The notes below the pieces were generated by a model. It saw nothing but the letters and a program-made list of their open reading frames with translations. It was not told where the DNA came from and searched no databases. From Bdellovibrio sp. ArHS (lineage in GTDB: Bacteria > Bdellovibrionota > Bdellovibrionia > Bdellovibrionales > Bdellovibrionaceae), in the NCBI RefSeq assembly GCF_000786105.1, contig NZ_JTEV01000015.1, positions 1 to 64,000 on the forward strand: a stretch of DNA of 64,000 nucleotides. Reading direction: 5' to 3'. Both the position numbers and the translations under genes were made by a program. Shown in pieces: positions 27,120-37,481 of this stretch (position 1 is its first letter; each line of letters begins with the position of its first letter).

Positions 27120-27196
27120 TAGCTTATCGAAGTGCTTTCAGAGGGGAAACGTCGAAAATGTTTGGATTTTAACAACTAGTCCTAAGAGAGGAAAAA

Positions 27197-27421
27197 TCAA
27201 GGCGCGGAAACACGCACGATGGATGCTGGTCGGCGCTTTTCAATTTCAGTTTTCAGTCCGGGAGAACTCTTGGATTGAATATGAGCTTGTCCCGCTTTTC
27301 CAAAATGAATATTCACTTCAGCTTTAAGAGGCACTGTTCCCGATAGTTTTAACGGCGCAGATTCTTGCGCATAAGCCGCAAATGCGATGAAGAAAAAGAG
27401 CCAAGAAATGAGTGCTTTCAT
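27197..27421 (-). CDS. Small exported protein at the head of the pilus operon
   Basis: 74 residues with a signal peptide (MKALISWLFFFIAFAAYAQ). The mature 55 residues (LKLSGTVPLKAEVNIHFG...) begin like a pilin strand, but the chain is far too short for a full pilin. It could be a minor subunit, a truncated pilin remnant or an unrelated small secreted factor. It starts 32 bases after the histidine kinase stop, same strand. Confidence 0.6.
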   Translation of the reverse strand: MKALISWLFFFIAFAAYAQESAPLKLSGTVPLKAEVNIHFGKAGQAHIQSKSSPGLKTEIEKRRPASIVRVSAP

Positions 27422-27453
27422 ATTTTTCTTCTCGGCGTAACCAGACCAAAGCT

Positions 27454-29421
27454 TTAGGACAAAGGTGCGGGATTCTTTTCTTGAATCGGCGGGTATACGG
27501 GAATGATCACGATAAATTCGGTTCCAACACCCACTTCGGAGCGGGCCTGAATTTCCCCCCCGTGATTTTGAATAATGCCGTAAGAGATACTCAGACCTAA
27601 ACCGGTGCCTTGACCAACGCCTTTCGTAGTGAAGAACGGATCGAAAATTTTCTCAAGCGTTTCGGCTGACATTCCTTTTCCGCTGTCTTGAATTGAGATT
27701 TGCACCCATCCACGACGATCCTTAGACCCTTTGTAGTCTTTCAAAGCCGTCGTAGAAATCCAGATATGACCCGTTCCTTCTATAGCCTGGACGGCGTTTG
27801 AAAGAATATTCATAAACACCTGATTGATCTGACTTGCGTAACAATGAATCATCGGAATTGGTTCGTATTGTCGATGAACTTCCAAACGGTTTTTGATTTC
27901 GCCCTGAAGAAGATTCAAAGTCGTATCCAAACTTTGATGCACGTCGATCTCTTGAAGTTTCGCCTCTTCCAATCTGGAAAAGTTTCTTAAGCCCAACACA
28001 ATATCACGTGTGCGACGAGCGCCGTCCTGACAGGACGCCACCAACTTCGGCAGATCCTTGACGATATAGTCAAACTCGTACTCTTCTTTGACCTGCGGAA
28101 GTTTTTTGGGGTCCTTTTCTGCGACCTCAGCAATTTGTATCAGTTTTTCAGAATATTCTTTTAGGTGGGTCATATTGCTGTAAATAAAACCAATAGGATT
28201 ATTCAGCTCATGAGCCACGCCCGCGACCAACTGACCTAGACTGACCATCTTTGCCGAGTGGACCAGTTTGGTTTGTGTGTCCTTTAATTCTTTATTCGCA
28301 GCTTCAAGCTCTGTGATTTTTTTTCTAAGATCCGAACGTGCTTGCCAGATCTTCTTACTCATTTCGTTAAAGGACTCCGTCAGAAGACCAATCTCGGTGT
28401 CATTCTTCACCGGAATTGTCACCGCTTGCTCTTGAGATTCAAAAGACTGTAGCGCATCCACCAAATCATACAAAGGTTTCAATACCCAGCTTGAAGTCAC
28501 AAGAATTGTGAGAACGAGTAGCACGACAACAGCGCCGACAACCGTAATAAAAGCGTAGTTTACATTTTTAAGAACAGCCTTTGCTTCACTTTTCGATGCA
28601 CCCAGGGCGACGTAAAACTTCGTGATTCCCCAATCCAAAGGATATACTAAAAAGCCATAAGGTGTGGTTCGAATATTTAAGTCAAAGAATGGTTCGGCTC
28701 CGGGACGAAAATAAGGGCGGAAAAAGTCTTTTTTATAAAGATAGAAGTCAGGATGACTAGCGACGACAACCTGGCCCGAGTCCTTAAAAAATATCAATTC
28801 AAGCTTTAGACGGTTCTTAATTTTTCCTACGAAAGTTTTGTCGATATCCACAATCTGTTCCACATAGCCGACAACACGTCCGCCGGCTCCGGTCACTTTC
28901 GATATCAAAATCAAGTTTACTTTTTGATTTTCGCCGAACTCAGCCAGGGCGATTTCATTTTCGTCTTTCACCTGAGCCATGTACTTAGCCGACAGGAATA
29001 CAGCATCTTGAGTCGGCACAAAACTGCGAATGACATCCTTGTCGTCTTTGAAAACCGAAGCCAACATCCGTCCTTCACGATTGAAAAAGGTCAGACTAGA
29101 AATATTGTCGGAACGAATCCATTGACTTGAAAGAGTACGAAGTGTCGAACCCTCTCCCATTGTGATGTGATAGACAAGGCTGGGGTCACGAACATATTTG
29201 TCACGCTTTTGCTGAAGACCGGAACGAAGATCCGTCAAGGCCACTTCAATTTCACGCGCATTTCCACTAAGGCGTTGCGAGAGTTCATGATCAATGGCCT
29301 TTTCGTATTTGATCATGGAATAAATTGTGACGAACGCTAAAGGTACAACTGAGAAAAGAACAAACCAAACGATCAGAATCGTACGTAATGATCTTTTAGG
29401 TTTCTTCCTTAGAGTTTTCAC
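27454..29421 (-). CDS. Membrane sensor histidine kinase
   Basis: 655 residues. Transmembrane helices about 15-37 and 287-311 enclose a large extracytoplasmic sensor domain of about 250 residues (Cache-like). A HAMP linker (about 312-365), short coiled coil, HisKA-type motif with phosphorylation site H404 in AHELNNPIGF, and an HATPase domain with N-box SNAVQAIE, DSGKGM and GQGTGLGLSIS follow. There is no receiver domain and no adjacent regulator. The start overlaps the anti-sigma-like gene by four bases, so it belongs to the mreB-led run. Confidence 0.93.
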   Translation of the reverse strand: MKTLRKKPKRSLRTILIVWFVLFSVVPLAFVTIYSMIKYEKAIDHELSQRLSGNAREIEVALTDLRSGLQQKRDKYVRDPSLVYHITMGEGSTLRTLSSQWIRSDNISSLTFFNREGRMLASVFKDDKDVIRSFVPTQDAVFLSAKYMAQVKDENEIALAEFGENQKVNLILISKVTGAGGRVVGYVEQIVDIDKTFVGKIKNRLKLELIFFKDSGQVVVASHPDFYLYKKDFFRPYFRPGAEPFFDLNIRTTPYGFLVYPLDWGITKFYVALGASKSEAKAVLKNVNYAFITVVGAVVVLLVLTILVTSSWVLKPLYDLVDALQSFESQEQAVTIPVKNDTEIGLLTESFNEMSKKIWQARSDLRKKITELEAANKELKDTQTKLVHSAKMVSLGQLVAGVAHELNNPIGFIYSNMTHLKEYSEKLIQIAEVAEKDPKKLPQVKEEYEFDYIVKDLPKLVASCQDGARRTRDIVLGLRNFSRLEEAKLQEIDVHQSLDTTLNLLQGEIKNRLEVHRQYEPIPMIHCYASQINQVFMNILSNAVQAIEGTGHIWISTTALKDYKGSKDRRGWVQISIQDSGKGMSAETLEKIFDPFFTTKGVGQGTGLGLSISYGIIQNHGGEIQARSEVGVGTEFIVIIPVYPPIQEKNPAPLS

Positions 29422-30353
29422 TTCTTGGCTTCATCCACAGTAATAATAAGTCGCACGATTCCGTCAGGCATCACGCGAGGATGTTTTTCCTTTGCAATCT
29501 TCGGTTTTCCGTAAGTACCCAGGAATGTCATAAGATCCTGGTATTTTGCTTCAGGAATGGTGAAGTGATAGTACATAGAGGTCGAAGTTTTTTTCCAGCC
29601 CAGTTCCACGGCTCCGGCTTTACGTCCACCCAGCTCCGCGATTTTTTCTGTGATTTTGGGACCAATCACCTCGATGTTGGTAACCGCAATGTCGCCACGA
29701 TAAAGAAAACCACCGCCGGCTGCGGGACTCGTAGTAGGAGTCGGCTCGGGCGTGGGTGCGACCTTCTTCGCCGCAACTGTGGTCGGTGATGGAGCCGCCA
29801 CGGGTTCTGTCGGCTCTTGAGTCGGCGTCGGCACTGGACTTGCGGTTTCTTTAACGCCTTCATCGACAAATTCAGGTTGTTCGACGATCGCGGGGGCCGT
29901 TCCGGTTTTTGAAACCTCGGCCAGAACTAACTCTTTTGAGCCCGTGCTGGTGGTTAAATCCATGACTTTTTGCCAAGGTGTGATGGATAGAAGAACAACG
30001 ATACCAACCACGACAACTAAAGCTTCAAGCCCCCACTTCAGACCTTGGGGCCATTTGTCGAAATTCGATTTCTGCATCAGCACCGACATGTAGTTTGAAG
30101 GTGCATTGATTTGGCCGATAATGTGCTGAGACACGACGGTGTCTGCCAGCTTTTCGGCATAAGCCTGACCATTTTGAATTTTCGTAAGGTCTAACTGCGC
30201 ATCGCGGGAAAACTTCACATGATCTTCAACGGCCAGGCGACGGTCTTTATCTAGAGACCCCGTCAGATAGTCATAAAGCAACTCGTGCCCAATAAAAGGA
30301 GAGATCTCTCTTTTTCCTTTTTTTGAAAGATGAAGGTTATTTTCCTGTGCCAT
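29418..30353 (-). CDS. Anti-sigma-like single-pass membrane protein
   Basis: 311 residues. The N-terminal ~75 residues (HELLYDYLTGSLDKDRRLAVEDHV) look like the helical anti-sigma domain, but without the His-Cys-Cys zinc ligands. A transmembrane helix lies at about 109-127. A Pro/Thr-rich linker with PTP repeats follows (about 165-215), then a C-terminal periplasmic domain of about 95 residues. It overlaps the sigma-like gene by 17 bases. Anti-sigma function is inferred from layout and the neighbouring gene. Confidence 0.7.
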   Translation of the reverse strand: MAQENNLHLSKKGKREISPFIGHELLYDYLTGSLDKDRRLAVEDHVKFSRDAQLDLTKIQNGQAYAEKLADTVVSQHIIGQINAPSNYMSVLMQKSNFDKWPQGLKWGLEALVVVVGIVVLLSITPWQKVMDLTTSTGSKELVLAEVSKTGTAPAIVEQPEFVDEGVKETASPVPTPTQEPTEPVAAPSPTTVAAKKVAPTPEPTPTTSPAAGGGFLYRGDIAVTNIEVIGPKITEKIAELGGRKAGAVELGWKKTSTSMYYHFTIPEAKYQDLMTFLGTYGKPKIAKEKHPRVMPDGIVRLIITVDEAKK

Positions 30354-30804
30354 GCTTTAACTTACCCACTGCTTGAGTCATACTTCCCAGCTTGCGAAGA
30401 GCGCGCCCCAAACGGTAGCGAATCGTACCTTGAGTGATACCCAGGCCTTCAGATATATCATCATCTTCAATTTTTAGAATTTTAGACCAAATCACCGTCA
30501 GAAGCTCATCTTCGGAGGCTGATTTTTGGAATTCACGCCATGGACCCAGATCAGTCCCATCGGGAATGAGCCATCCGGACTCTACCGAGGTATTTGGGCG
30601 CCCACGAGCGACACGTGCTTTGTATTTGTCCCACACCATTTTAGTGGCAGCGACAATAGCAACATCATTTTTTAAATTAGGATTTCTGTCTTTGCGAGCC
30701 CGACTAAGGGCCAGGGCCTGAGACGAAGCTTCTATCGCTTTTTGATCATCGAGTAAAGCAAAGTAGAAAAACAAAGCGATAGATTGTACGTCAGCCTCGG
30801 TCAT
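30337..30804 (-). CDS. Sigma-factor-like protein (divergent ECF type)
   Basis: 155 residues. The C-terminal part (about 100-150) is a helix-turn-helix like sigma region 4: DELLTVIWSKILKIEDDDISEGLGITQGTIR with the family's conserved spacing up to RYRLGRALRKL. The N-terminal ~95 residues are helical and could be a degenerate region 2, but show no clear -10 motif. It starts 13 bases after the mreB stop. A sigma-like regulator paired with an anti-sigma-like membrane protein fits ECF systems. Confidence 0.68.
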   Translation of the reverse strand: MTEADVQSIALFFYFALLDDQKAIEASSQALALSRARKDRNPNLKNDVAIVAATKMVWDKYKARVARGRPNTSVESGWLIPDGTDLGPWREFQKSASEDELLTVIWSKILKIEDDDISEGLGITQGTIRYRLGRALRKLGSMTQAVGKLKHGTGK

Positions 30805-30817
30805 AGTTCCTTATATA

Positions 30818-31876
<1,059 letters not shown>

Positions 31877-31939
31877 TCAACTCAAGTCTAGGAGCGATGA
31901 AAAGCAGAGTCAATGCAGATATTTAGGCCCGTGTCGCAG

Positions 31940-32974
31940 TTATTTTGACGCAGGTGCGCATTGAAGGACAAAGTCGGAACGGGTCTGGCGACCTTGGTAG
32001 CGAATTTCCAGACCTTCATTCAGGGCCGACTCGGCCTTGAATGTCTTGTCGATATCCAACTCGACAGTTTCCACTTCGATGCGCTCTTCTTCTCCGTTGA
32101 TGGCGGGTTTTAGCTTCACAACGATGGATCCACCGCGACGATTGCGGAAGATTTCTTTCTGTACAGGGCGTGATAAATCCCAGGTCAATGAGTCCTCGCG
32201 AACGACAGAGTTTTTGTCGTTCGCGGCACCAAGACGGAAAGAACACTTCACAGATTTCAGGTCTCTTTTGGCAATACGGAAGGCCTTGTCAGAAACGCAA
32301 ACGGCGTCCACTTCCTTTTCATCAGTAAAATTCGTGACGACCATACGCAAAGAGGACCCCAAACCTCCCCGCGCCGAAAACTTTTCTTCTCCTTTTTGTT
32401 GTTGAAGAAAAATTTCTCCTTGAGCTCCGTCGAAACCAGAGGCCGGAGTCACAATGAAACGTGCGCGACCATAGGAACTGCTAGAAAAAAGCAGATCATA
32501 AGCTTGAGCCGCACGACCGTTCCAATACATATCACGCATACTTTGGCGACGTTGCGGATTGAAGGGATTGATATTGTCGATGAAGGTCCGATCTTTCAAA
32601 TCCATCCCGCTGACAATGCAACGAGCCGCACTCGAAGGAAGCAGACTCCCCGCGCTTGTCGACTGAGTTCCCGTACAGTGGCGATTGTAGTGTTCAATTC
32701 TAAGCTCACGTGCACAGCTATTATTTAATGCATCATTCAGAAGGGCATCACAGAACTCTTTCTTGGAAAGCAATTTGTGTCGTCCTGTTGAGCAACCGTT
32801 GAATGAAAACTCATACGTCAGTTCTTCAGTTACCACCGCGCTTGGCGTTGGATTCGCATTGGGGATGGGAGCCGCAGCCGTGATGGGCTGGCCACCTCCG
32901 CTGCCGTTACCACAGGCACCCAAAGTCATAGTGAGGGCTGTTAAAAGCAAAGAATTTTTTAAACTCATCGACAT
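31940..32974 (-). CDS. Lipoprotein of unknown function
   Basis: 344 residues. Signal peptide with lipobox LGAC (Cys about 22), then a Gly/Pro-rich linker. The remainder is beta-rich with six to eight Cys (for example CSTGRHKLLSKKEFCDALL, CARELRIEHYNRHCTG), suggesting disulfides in the periplasm or outside. No family recognised. Transcribed towards mreB, 78 bases away. ATG 32968 is an equally possible start. Confidence 0.72.
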   Translation of the reverse strand: MSMSLKNSLLLTALTMTLGACGNGSGGGQPITAAAPIPNANPTPSAVVTEELTYEFSFNGCSTGRHKLLSKKEFCDALLNDALNNSCARELRIEHYNRHCTGTQSTSAGSLLPSSAARCIVSGMDLKDRTFIDNINPFNPQRRQSMRDMYWNGRAAQAYDLLFSSSSYGRARFIVTPASGFDGAQGEIFLQQQKGEEKFSARGGLGSSLRMVVTNFTDEKEVDAVCVSDKAFRIAKRDLKSVKCSFRLGAANDKNSVVREDSLTWDLSRPVQKEIFRNRRGGSIVVKLKPAINGEEERIEVETVELDIDKTFKAESALNEGLEIRYQGRQTRSDFVLQCAPASK

Positions 32975-33106
32975 CCTCCACGCACGAGCAACATCGCTTA
33001 AAGTTCAAACTTCCTGCCAGCTTAGGTTTAAATATACGACTTAACGGCATCTGCAACTATCTAAGATTTAGACAGTGCTGACAACATCGGTCTCTAAGAG
33101 ATTGGA

Positions 33107-34738
33107 CTAAAAGTGTTTCTTCCATTCCACCTCGCGGGCCATGTAAGCCGTGAGGTTGTGTTTTTCTTCTTGCAGGCGTTGATCGCTCCATCCCAGTTTT
33201 TCCTGAAAGACTGCGCCGATTTCATCAATATGTTTCACGCCGTGATTCCGATCCGCCAAGAAAAGAGGAACGCGACGACAATAGAAGTCACTCATATGCA
33301 GACACATCGTAGAGTCGATCGCCTGAGCCGCCTCAAGTTGCCAGTAGCTATATTTCTCAGAATATTTTTCCAGAATCTCTGCCGCCTCTAGGCCATAGCG
33401 TTCGCACAGTAGCTTAACATCTTCCAAAGGACGACCCGTTTCTTGCGACCAAGCTTCTGCCAAGCTTTGCGCCTGATGGAATGTATCAACACTGGTATAG
33501 GGATTTAAAGGTTTGGCTGTGTCCGCCTTTACAAATTTAACCCGATCTTCCAGGGAAAAGGATTCAAGCGCACGATCCACAGTCTGCTGACACATCAATC
33601 GATAAGTCGTGTATTTCCCCCCCGCCACGAACGTGATGCCCGAATCGTCGTTCAGGATTGTATGTTCACGACTGGTTTTTCCTTCTGTCGCTGAACCGTC
33701 ATGGACTAGCGGTCTGACGCCCGCATAACTGGCTGTCACGTCATGCGCTGTAAGTTTCGCCCCCGGAAAATAGTAGTCCGTGATTGAGAGCAAATATTTC
33801 ACATCATCGGGTGTCGCCATCACGTTTTCTGGTGACTCTTTGAAATCGGTATCAGTCGTGCCAATAATGATCATTTCATGTCGGGGAATTCCAAACACAA
33901 TGCGATCGCTTTTTTCCGCCGCCATAACAACCGCGCTGGTCAAAGGCAAACGATGCTTCGGAAGTGTCAGATGAATGCCTTTTGTCGGTCGAAGAATTTT
34001 CTTCCAGTCGCGCAGCAGGGTTTGTGCAACTTGATCTGTCCAGGGCCCTACGCTACTGACCACATGACGAGCTTTGATGGAAAAGGTCTCTTTAGAAAAC
34101 TGTTCTTCACAAACAACTTCGGTGATTTTTCCGTTTGTGTATTTCGCACCTGTGGCTTTCACATAGTTTGCACAAAGGGCACCATTCTCATTCGCCGACC
34201 GCAGTGTTTCGTGAACCAGACGATCATCATCCATGTATGCATCTGAGTAGATATAAGAGCCTAAAAGATTTTGCGTTCGAATTGCAGGCATCCTGTCTAA
34301 AGATTCTTTCGCACCCAAACGCTCATGGATTTCTGGGGCCTGAAACAAAGAAAGGGCATCGTACAACCACATGCCCATACCCATTTTAAACATGCCTACG
34401 CGGCTTTCCTGATAAAGAGGAATCATAAAGCGAAGAGGATGAACCAGATGCGGAGCCATTTCAAACAAACGCGTGCGCTCGTTGAGAGCCTCAAATACCA
34501 GTTTAAACTCCATGTTTTCCAGGTAACGAATGCCCCCGTGAATAAGCTTGCTGGATTTTGATGAAGTACCGGATGCGAAGTCACGCGCCTCGATCAATGC
34601 GACCTTCATACCGCGAGCTGAAGCGTCGCGGGCCACGCCGGCCCCGTTTATTCCCCCTCCGATAACAACCAGATCAAATTCCTGCGTTTTCATTTTGTTG
34701 ATATTCTGGATACGGTTGGCGAAGGAGAAATTCTTCAT
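33107..34738 (-). CDS. glpD: Aerobic glycerol-3-phosphate dehydrogenase
   Basis: 543 residues, membrane-associated FAD enzyme that converts glycerol-3-phosphate to dihydroxyacetone phosphate and feeds electrons to quinone. FAD-binding GGGINGAGVARDASARG at about 26-42, plus SKLIHGGIRYLE and TDTDF motifs, and the C-terminal helical DAO domain. AAAGGGATA lies nine bases upstream. No glpK or glpF nearby. It follows the acetyltransferase-like gene after five bases, so they are co-transcribed. Confidence 0.95.
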   Translation of the reverse strand: MKNFSFANRIQNINKMKTQEFDLVVIGGGINGAGVARDASARGMKVALIEARDFASGTSSKSSKLIHGGIRYLENMEFKLVFEALNERTRLFEMAPHLVHPLRFMIPLYQESRVGMFKMGMGMWLYDALSLFQAPEIHERLGAKESLDRMPAIRTQNLLGSYIYSDAYMDDDRLVHETLRSANENGALCANYVKATGAKYTNGKITEVVCEEQFSKETFSIKARHVVSSVGPWTDQVAQTLLRDWKKILRPTKGIHLTLPKHRLPLTSAVVMAAEKSDRIVFGIPRHEMIIIGTTDTDFKESPENVMATPDDVKYLLSITDYYFPGAKLTAHDVTASYAGVRPLVHDGSATEGKTSREHTILNDDSGITFVAGGKYTTYRLMCQQTVDRALESFSLEDRVKFVKADTAKPLNPYTSVDTFHQAQSLAEAWSQETGRPLEDVKLLCERYGLEAAEILEKYSEKYSYWQLEAAQAIDSTMCLHMSDFYCRRVPLFLADRNHGVKHIDEIGAVFQEKLGWSDQRLQEEKHNLTAYMAREVEWKKHF

Positions 34739-34743
34739 AAATC

Positions 34744-35199
34744 TTATCCCTTTGTTGTCTTGACTGAAAGAGTGCCCGGCTGCCAGCTTTCCGACTTGAA
34801 AGCTTTGATTGAGTTTGGGACCCCATTGTCATTCGGGAAGTAAACACGTTGCAGATGTTTTTCGCGACCAAGTTTGTAGGCAAGCTCACAAAGCTCATCA
34901 CGAGCCTGAAGCGATGTATATTGAACATGCTCAACCCATAGGGTCTGAGTCTGCCCGTCCAAAAACAAAAGAGGCTGCGCAATAAAATATCCCATGAGCC
35001 TGTCGTTTTCGGTGTCGCGAGCTAAGAAACTCCAGCCCAATGGAATATAATGATTCAAGGCCTCAATTCGGAACTTCGAGTTCCAACCCGCCATCATTCT
35101 TTCCATCTCGTCCGGATAAGCTTCTTGAAGCTTTTTGTTTTCGAGATCTAAAATATCTTGCAAATCTTCCGCCTGAATCACACGGCAAAAAAGGCTCAT
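34744..35199 (-). CDS. Acetyltransferase-like (GNAT fold) protein
   Basis: About 151 residues. The layout (MSLFCRVIQAEDLQDILDLE, GWSFLARDTENDRLMGYFIAQP, LWVEHVQYTSLQARDELCELAYKLGRE) follows the GNAT pattern: substrate part, central beta sheet, then a helix after the expected acetyl-CoA loop. The Q/RxxGxG/A loop is not clear, so activity is uncertain. ATG 35199 is preferred over 35220 as it has AAGGAG upstream. It is coupled to glpD. Confidence 0.55.
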   Translation of the reverse strand: MSLFCRVIQAEDLQDILDLENKKLQEAYPDEMERMMAGWNSKFRIEALNHYIPLGWSFLARDTENDRLMGYFIAQPLLFLDGQTQTLWVEHVQYTSLQARDELCELAYKLGREKHLQRVYFPNDNGVPNSIKAFKSESWQPGTLSVKTTKG

Positions 35200-35250
35200 G
35201 GCCTGAGGTCTCCTTGTCATTTTACTCTTCTTATTTCATACTAGAAGAAT

Positions 35251-35997
35251 ATGAAATACAAAGACTATTCCATCGAGATTTGGAACCGCATAAATACGAC
35301 ACTAGACCAAGTTTTGAAAGAGGATTCTTCTCCGGTTGCGGCCTTTGATGCAGATGGAACTCTGTGGGATATTGACTTCGGTGAAACCTTCTTTCGTTAT
35401 CAAATCAACAACAAGCTTGTCGATTTGCCGCCGCAGGCCTGGAATCTTTATGAATCTATAAAGGCCGAAAATCCCCAAAAAGCCTACCTTTGGCTAGCTC
35501 AAATTTGCAAAGGTCAGAAGTTAGAGCAAGTCCACGAGTGGGCTCGTCAGGCCGTGAAAGAACAAGCTCCTCTTCCTATCTTTTTAGAACAGAAGAAGTT
35601 GATCGAACTTTTTCTTTCTCGTGGTGTTCGGGTTTTCGTTATTACAGCGTCTGTAAAATGGGCCGTCGAACCCGGCGCTGAAATCATAGGTCTAAACAAG
35701 GACAATGTGATCGGTATAGAGACAGTAGTGGAAAATGGCCTTATTACCGAAACGCAAAAAGGTGTGATCACCTATCGCGAAGGAAAAGTAGATGCTTTAC
35801 TCAAGTTCACTTCCGGCAAGAAACCTTTCTTTGCCTCGGGAAATACCATGGGTGATTTTCAACTTCTTCAATCTTCGACACATTTAAGCCTTGCGGTCAG
35901 TGCAGCTTCACGCGACGACAAACTTTTCAAGACAGAGTTTGAACTCCAACAACATGCGCACAACAATTCTTGGTTGCATCATCGCTTCATTGGCTAG
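35251..35997 (+). CDS. HAD superfamily phosphatase, phosphoserine-phosphatase-like
   Basis: 248 residues. HAD motif I is FDADGTLWD near residue 33, motif II is VITASV near 131, and motif III/IV is GNTMGDFQLL near 198-207. A helical cap lies between motif I and II. The fold matches SerB-like hydrolases, which remove phosphate from serine or similar small metabolites; substrate not assignable. Divergent from the acetyltransferase-like gene across about 50 bases. Confidence 0.85.
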   Translation: MKYKDYSIEIWNRINTTLDQVLKEDSSPVAAFDADGTLWDIDFGETFFRYQINNKLVDLPPQAWNLYESIKAENPQKAYLWLAQICKGQKLEQVHEWARQAVKEQAPLPIFLEQKKLIELFLSRGVRVFVITASVKWAVEPGAEIIGLNKDNVIGIETVVENGLITETQKGVITYREGKVDALLKFTSGKKPFFASGNTMGDFQLLQSSTHLSLAVSAASRDDKLFKTEFELQQHAHNNSWLHHRFIG

Positions 35998-36102
35998 AAG
36001 AAATACGTCTCATCCTCCCGTCGATATTTCACGAATCATTTTCATAAATCTTGCGTTTGTATTCTCAAGAATATAAAAGTGCCTGCACATTGGAGGCACT
36101 GC

Positions 36103-37446
36103 GTGTTGGATATGGAAGCTGACTTCGCATTAGAAGAACTATTCTTTTCAAAAACTGACTTTAAAGGGCGTATCGAAGCCGCCAATAAAGTTTTTCTTCG
36201 AGTCAGTGAGTATGCAGAACACGAAGTCATGCAGAAACCTCACAACATCATCAGGCACGCGGATATGCCCCGCAGTGTCTTCAAGCTTTTTTGGAGCTTT
36301 CTGCAAAATCGCCGCCCCATTTGTGCCTACGTCAAAAACAAAAGCAAGAGCGGCCGCTACTACTGGGTTTTCGCAATGGCTTTTCCCATGCAGGATGGAT
36401 ATCTTTCCATCCGACTCAAGCCCAGCACGGCTCTCTTGCCTGAAGTTCAGAATATTTATAACGACCTCATTCAAAAAGAAGGCGCGGGAGAAGACCTCGA
36501 TACTGCCGTCCAGACACTTCTTCAGGCACTTAAAGACAGAGGCTTTAATTCTTATGAAGAATTTATGTCTCACGCCCTGTTAACAGAGATGAAGTCTCGA
36601 GATCAGTTGCTGTCCTCCACAGAAAATGTTTTAGACATCAATGCCGTCCAAGGTTTACTAAGAACTCTTCTTACGAGCTCGCGTTCTTGCACAGTGATGG
36701 CCCGAGAGGCCTTTCGCATCGCGGATCAACTAACCGAAAGAACCAGAGTCCTGAACTCGAAATCTCATGGCTTGGCCGATATTTGTTCGCAAGTTCAGAT
36801 GGTAACGACAAATCTGACTATTTCTGCTGCGAAATTGGGAGAGGCAGGAAAACCGTTAGCGGTCGTTTCCAATAATCTTGAAAAATTGGCTTCAGAAATA
36901 CTTTCCAACTCAGAGGACTTTGAAAAAACTTTTGCCGCCTTCGATCGGGCTGCGTCGGGAATGTTCATTGCCATTGCTATTGCCCGCTTCCAAGTAGAAA
37001 TGATGAACTGTCTGCTCGAAGAATCTTTATTAACAGACAAATCTGCTTCTTTGGAAAAAGAACAAGAAAAGATTCTTAAACAAAACTGCGATCTGCTTAA
37101 ACAACTTATTTCAACGAACTTCGCGGAAGTACAAGCCACCGCTCAAAAATTGATCGAAGAAAACAAATCACTCATACAATGTGTTGCGATGCTTTCAAAA
37201 GTGACGGCCGGAATGGATGTTATTTGCGTGGTTGGTAAAATCGAAATGGCCCGAGTGAAAGAGCTCTCATCTTCATTGGAAGCCCTTTTAGGGGACATGG
37301 AGGGCTTAACGGAAGATTTCAAACAAATCCTGCGTTGGATCGATGGAGAAAGTAAATCAGGATTGCATCAGTCCAACAGATTGAGAGAGCGCCTCTCCGT
37401 CATTTCGCAGAACCTGACCGCCGTCGAAAGTGCCCTTGGGGCATAA
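36103..37446 (+). CDS. Soluble PAS-domain protein, Aer-type
   Basis: About 447 residues. An N-terminal PAS domain (about 8-120) matches the aerotaxis receptor type: FKGRIEAANKVFLRVSEY, PHNIIRHADMPRSVFKLFW and YWVFAMAFP. The rest (about 130-447) is helical with heptad-like repeats, without transmembrane helix or the conserved chemoreceptor hairpin. It may therefore sense redox or a ligand and pass it to an unknown partner. The GTG at 36103 is chosen because GGAGG lies six bases upstream; the frame is open from 36079. A terminator follows at once. Confidence 0.82.
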   Translation: MLDMEADFALEELFFSKTDFKGRIEAANKVFLRVSEYAEHEVMQKPHNIIRHADMPRSVFKLFWSFLQNRRPICAYVKNKSKSGRYYWVFAMAFPMQDGYLSIRLKPSTALLPEVQNIYNDLIQKEGAGEDLDTAVQTLLQALKDRGFNSYEEFMSHALLTEMKSRDQLLSSTENVLDINAVQGLLRTLLTSSRSCTVMAREAFRIADQLTERTRVLNSKSHGLADICSQVQMVTTNLTISAAKLGEAGKPLAVVSNNLEKLASEILSNSEDFEKTFAAFDRAASGMFIAIAIARFQVEMMNCLLEESLLTDKSASLEKEQEKILKQNCDLLKQLISTNFAEVQATAQKLIEENKSLIQCVAMLSKVTAGMDVICVVGKIEMARVKELSSSLEALLGDMEGLTEDFKQILRWIDGESKSGLHQSNRLRERLSVISQNLTAVESALGA

Positions 37447-37477
37447 AAAAAGCCTCTTGGATTCAAGAGGCTTTTTT
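37446..37477. terminator. Bidirectional terminator
   Basis: The arms AAAAAAGCCTCTTG (37446-37459) and CAAGAGGCTTTTTT (37464-37477) form a long stem with a 4-base loop and U-runs on both strands, between the PAS gene and the convergent aminopeptidase gene. Confidence 0.92.
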
Positions 37478-37481
37478 TAAC

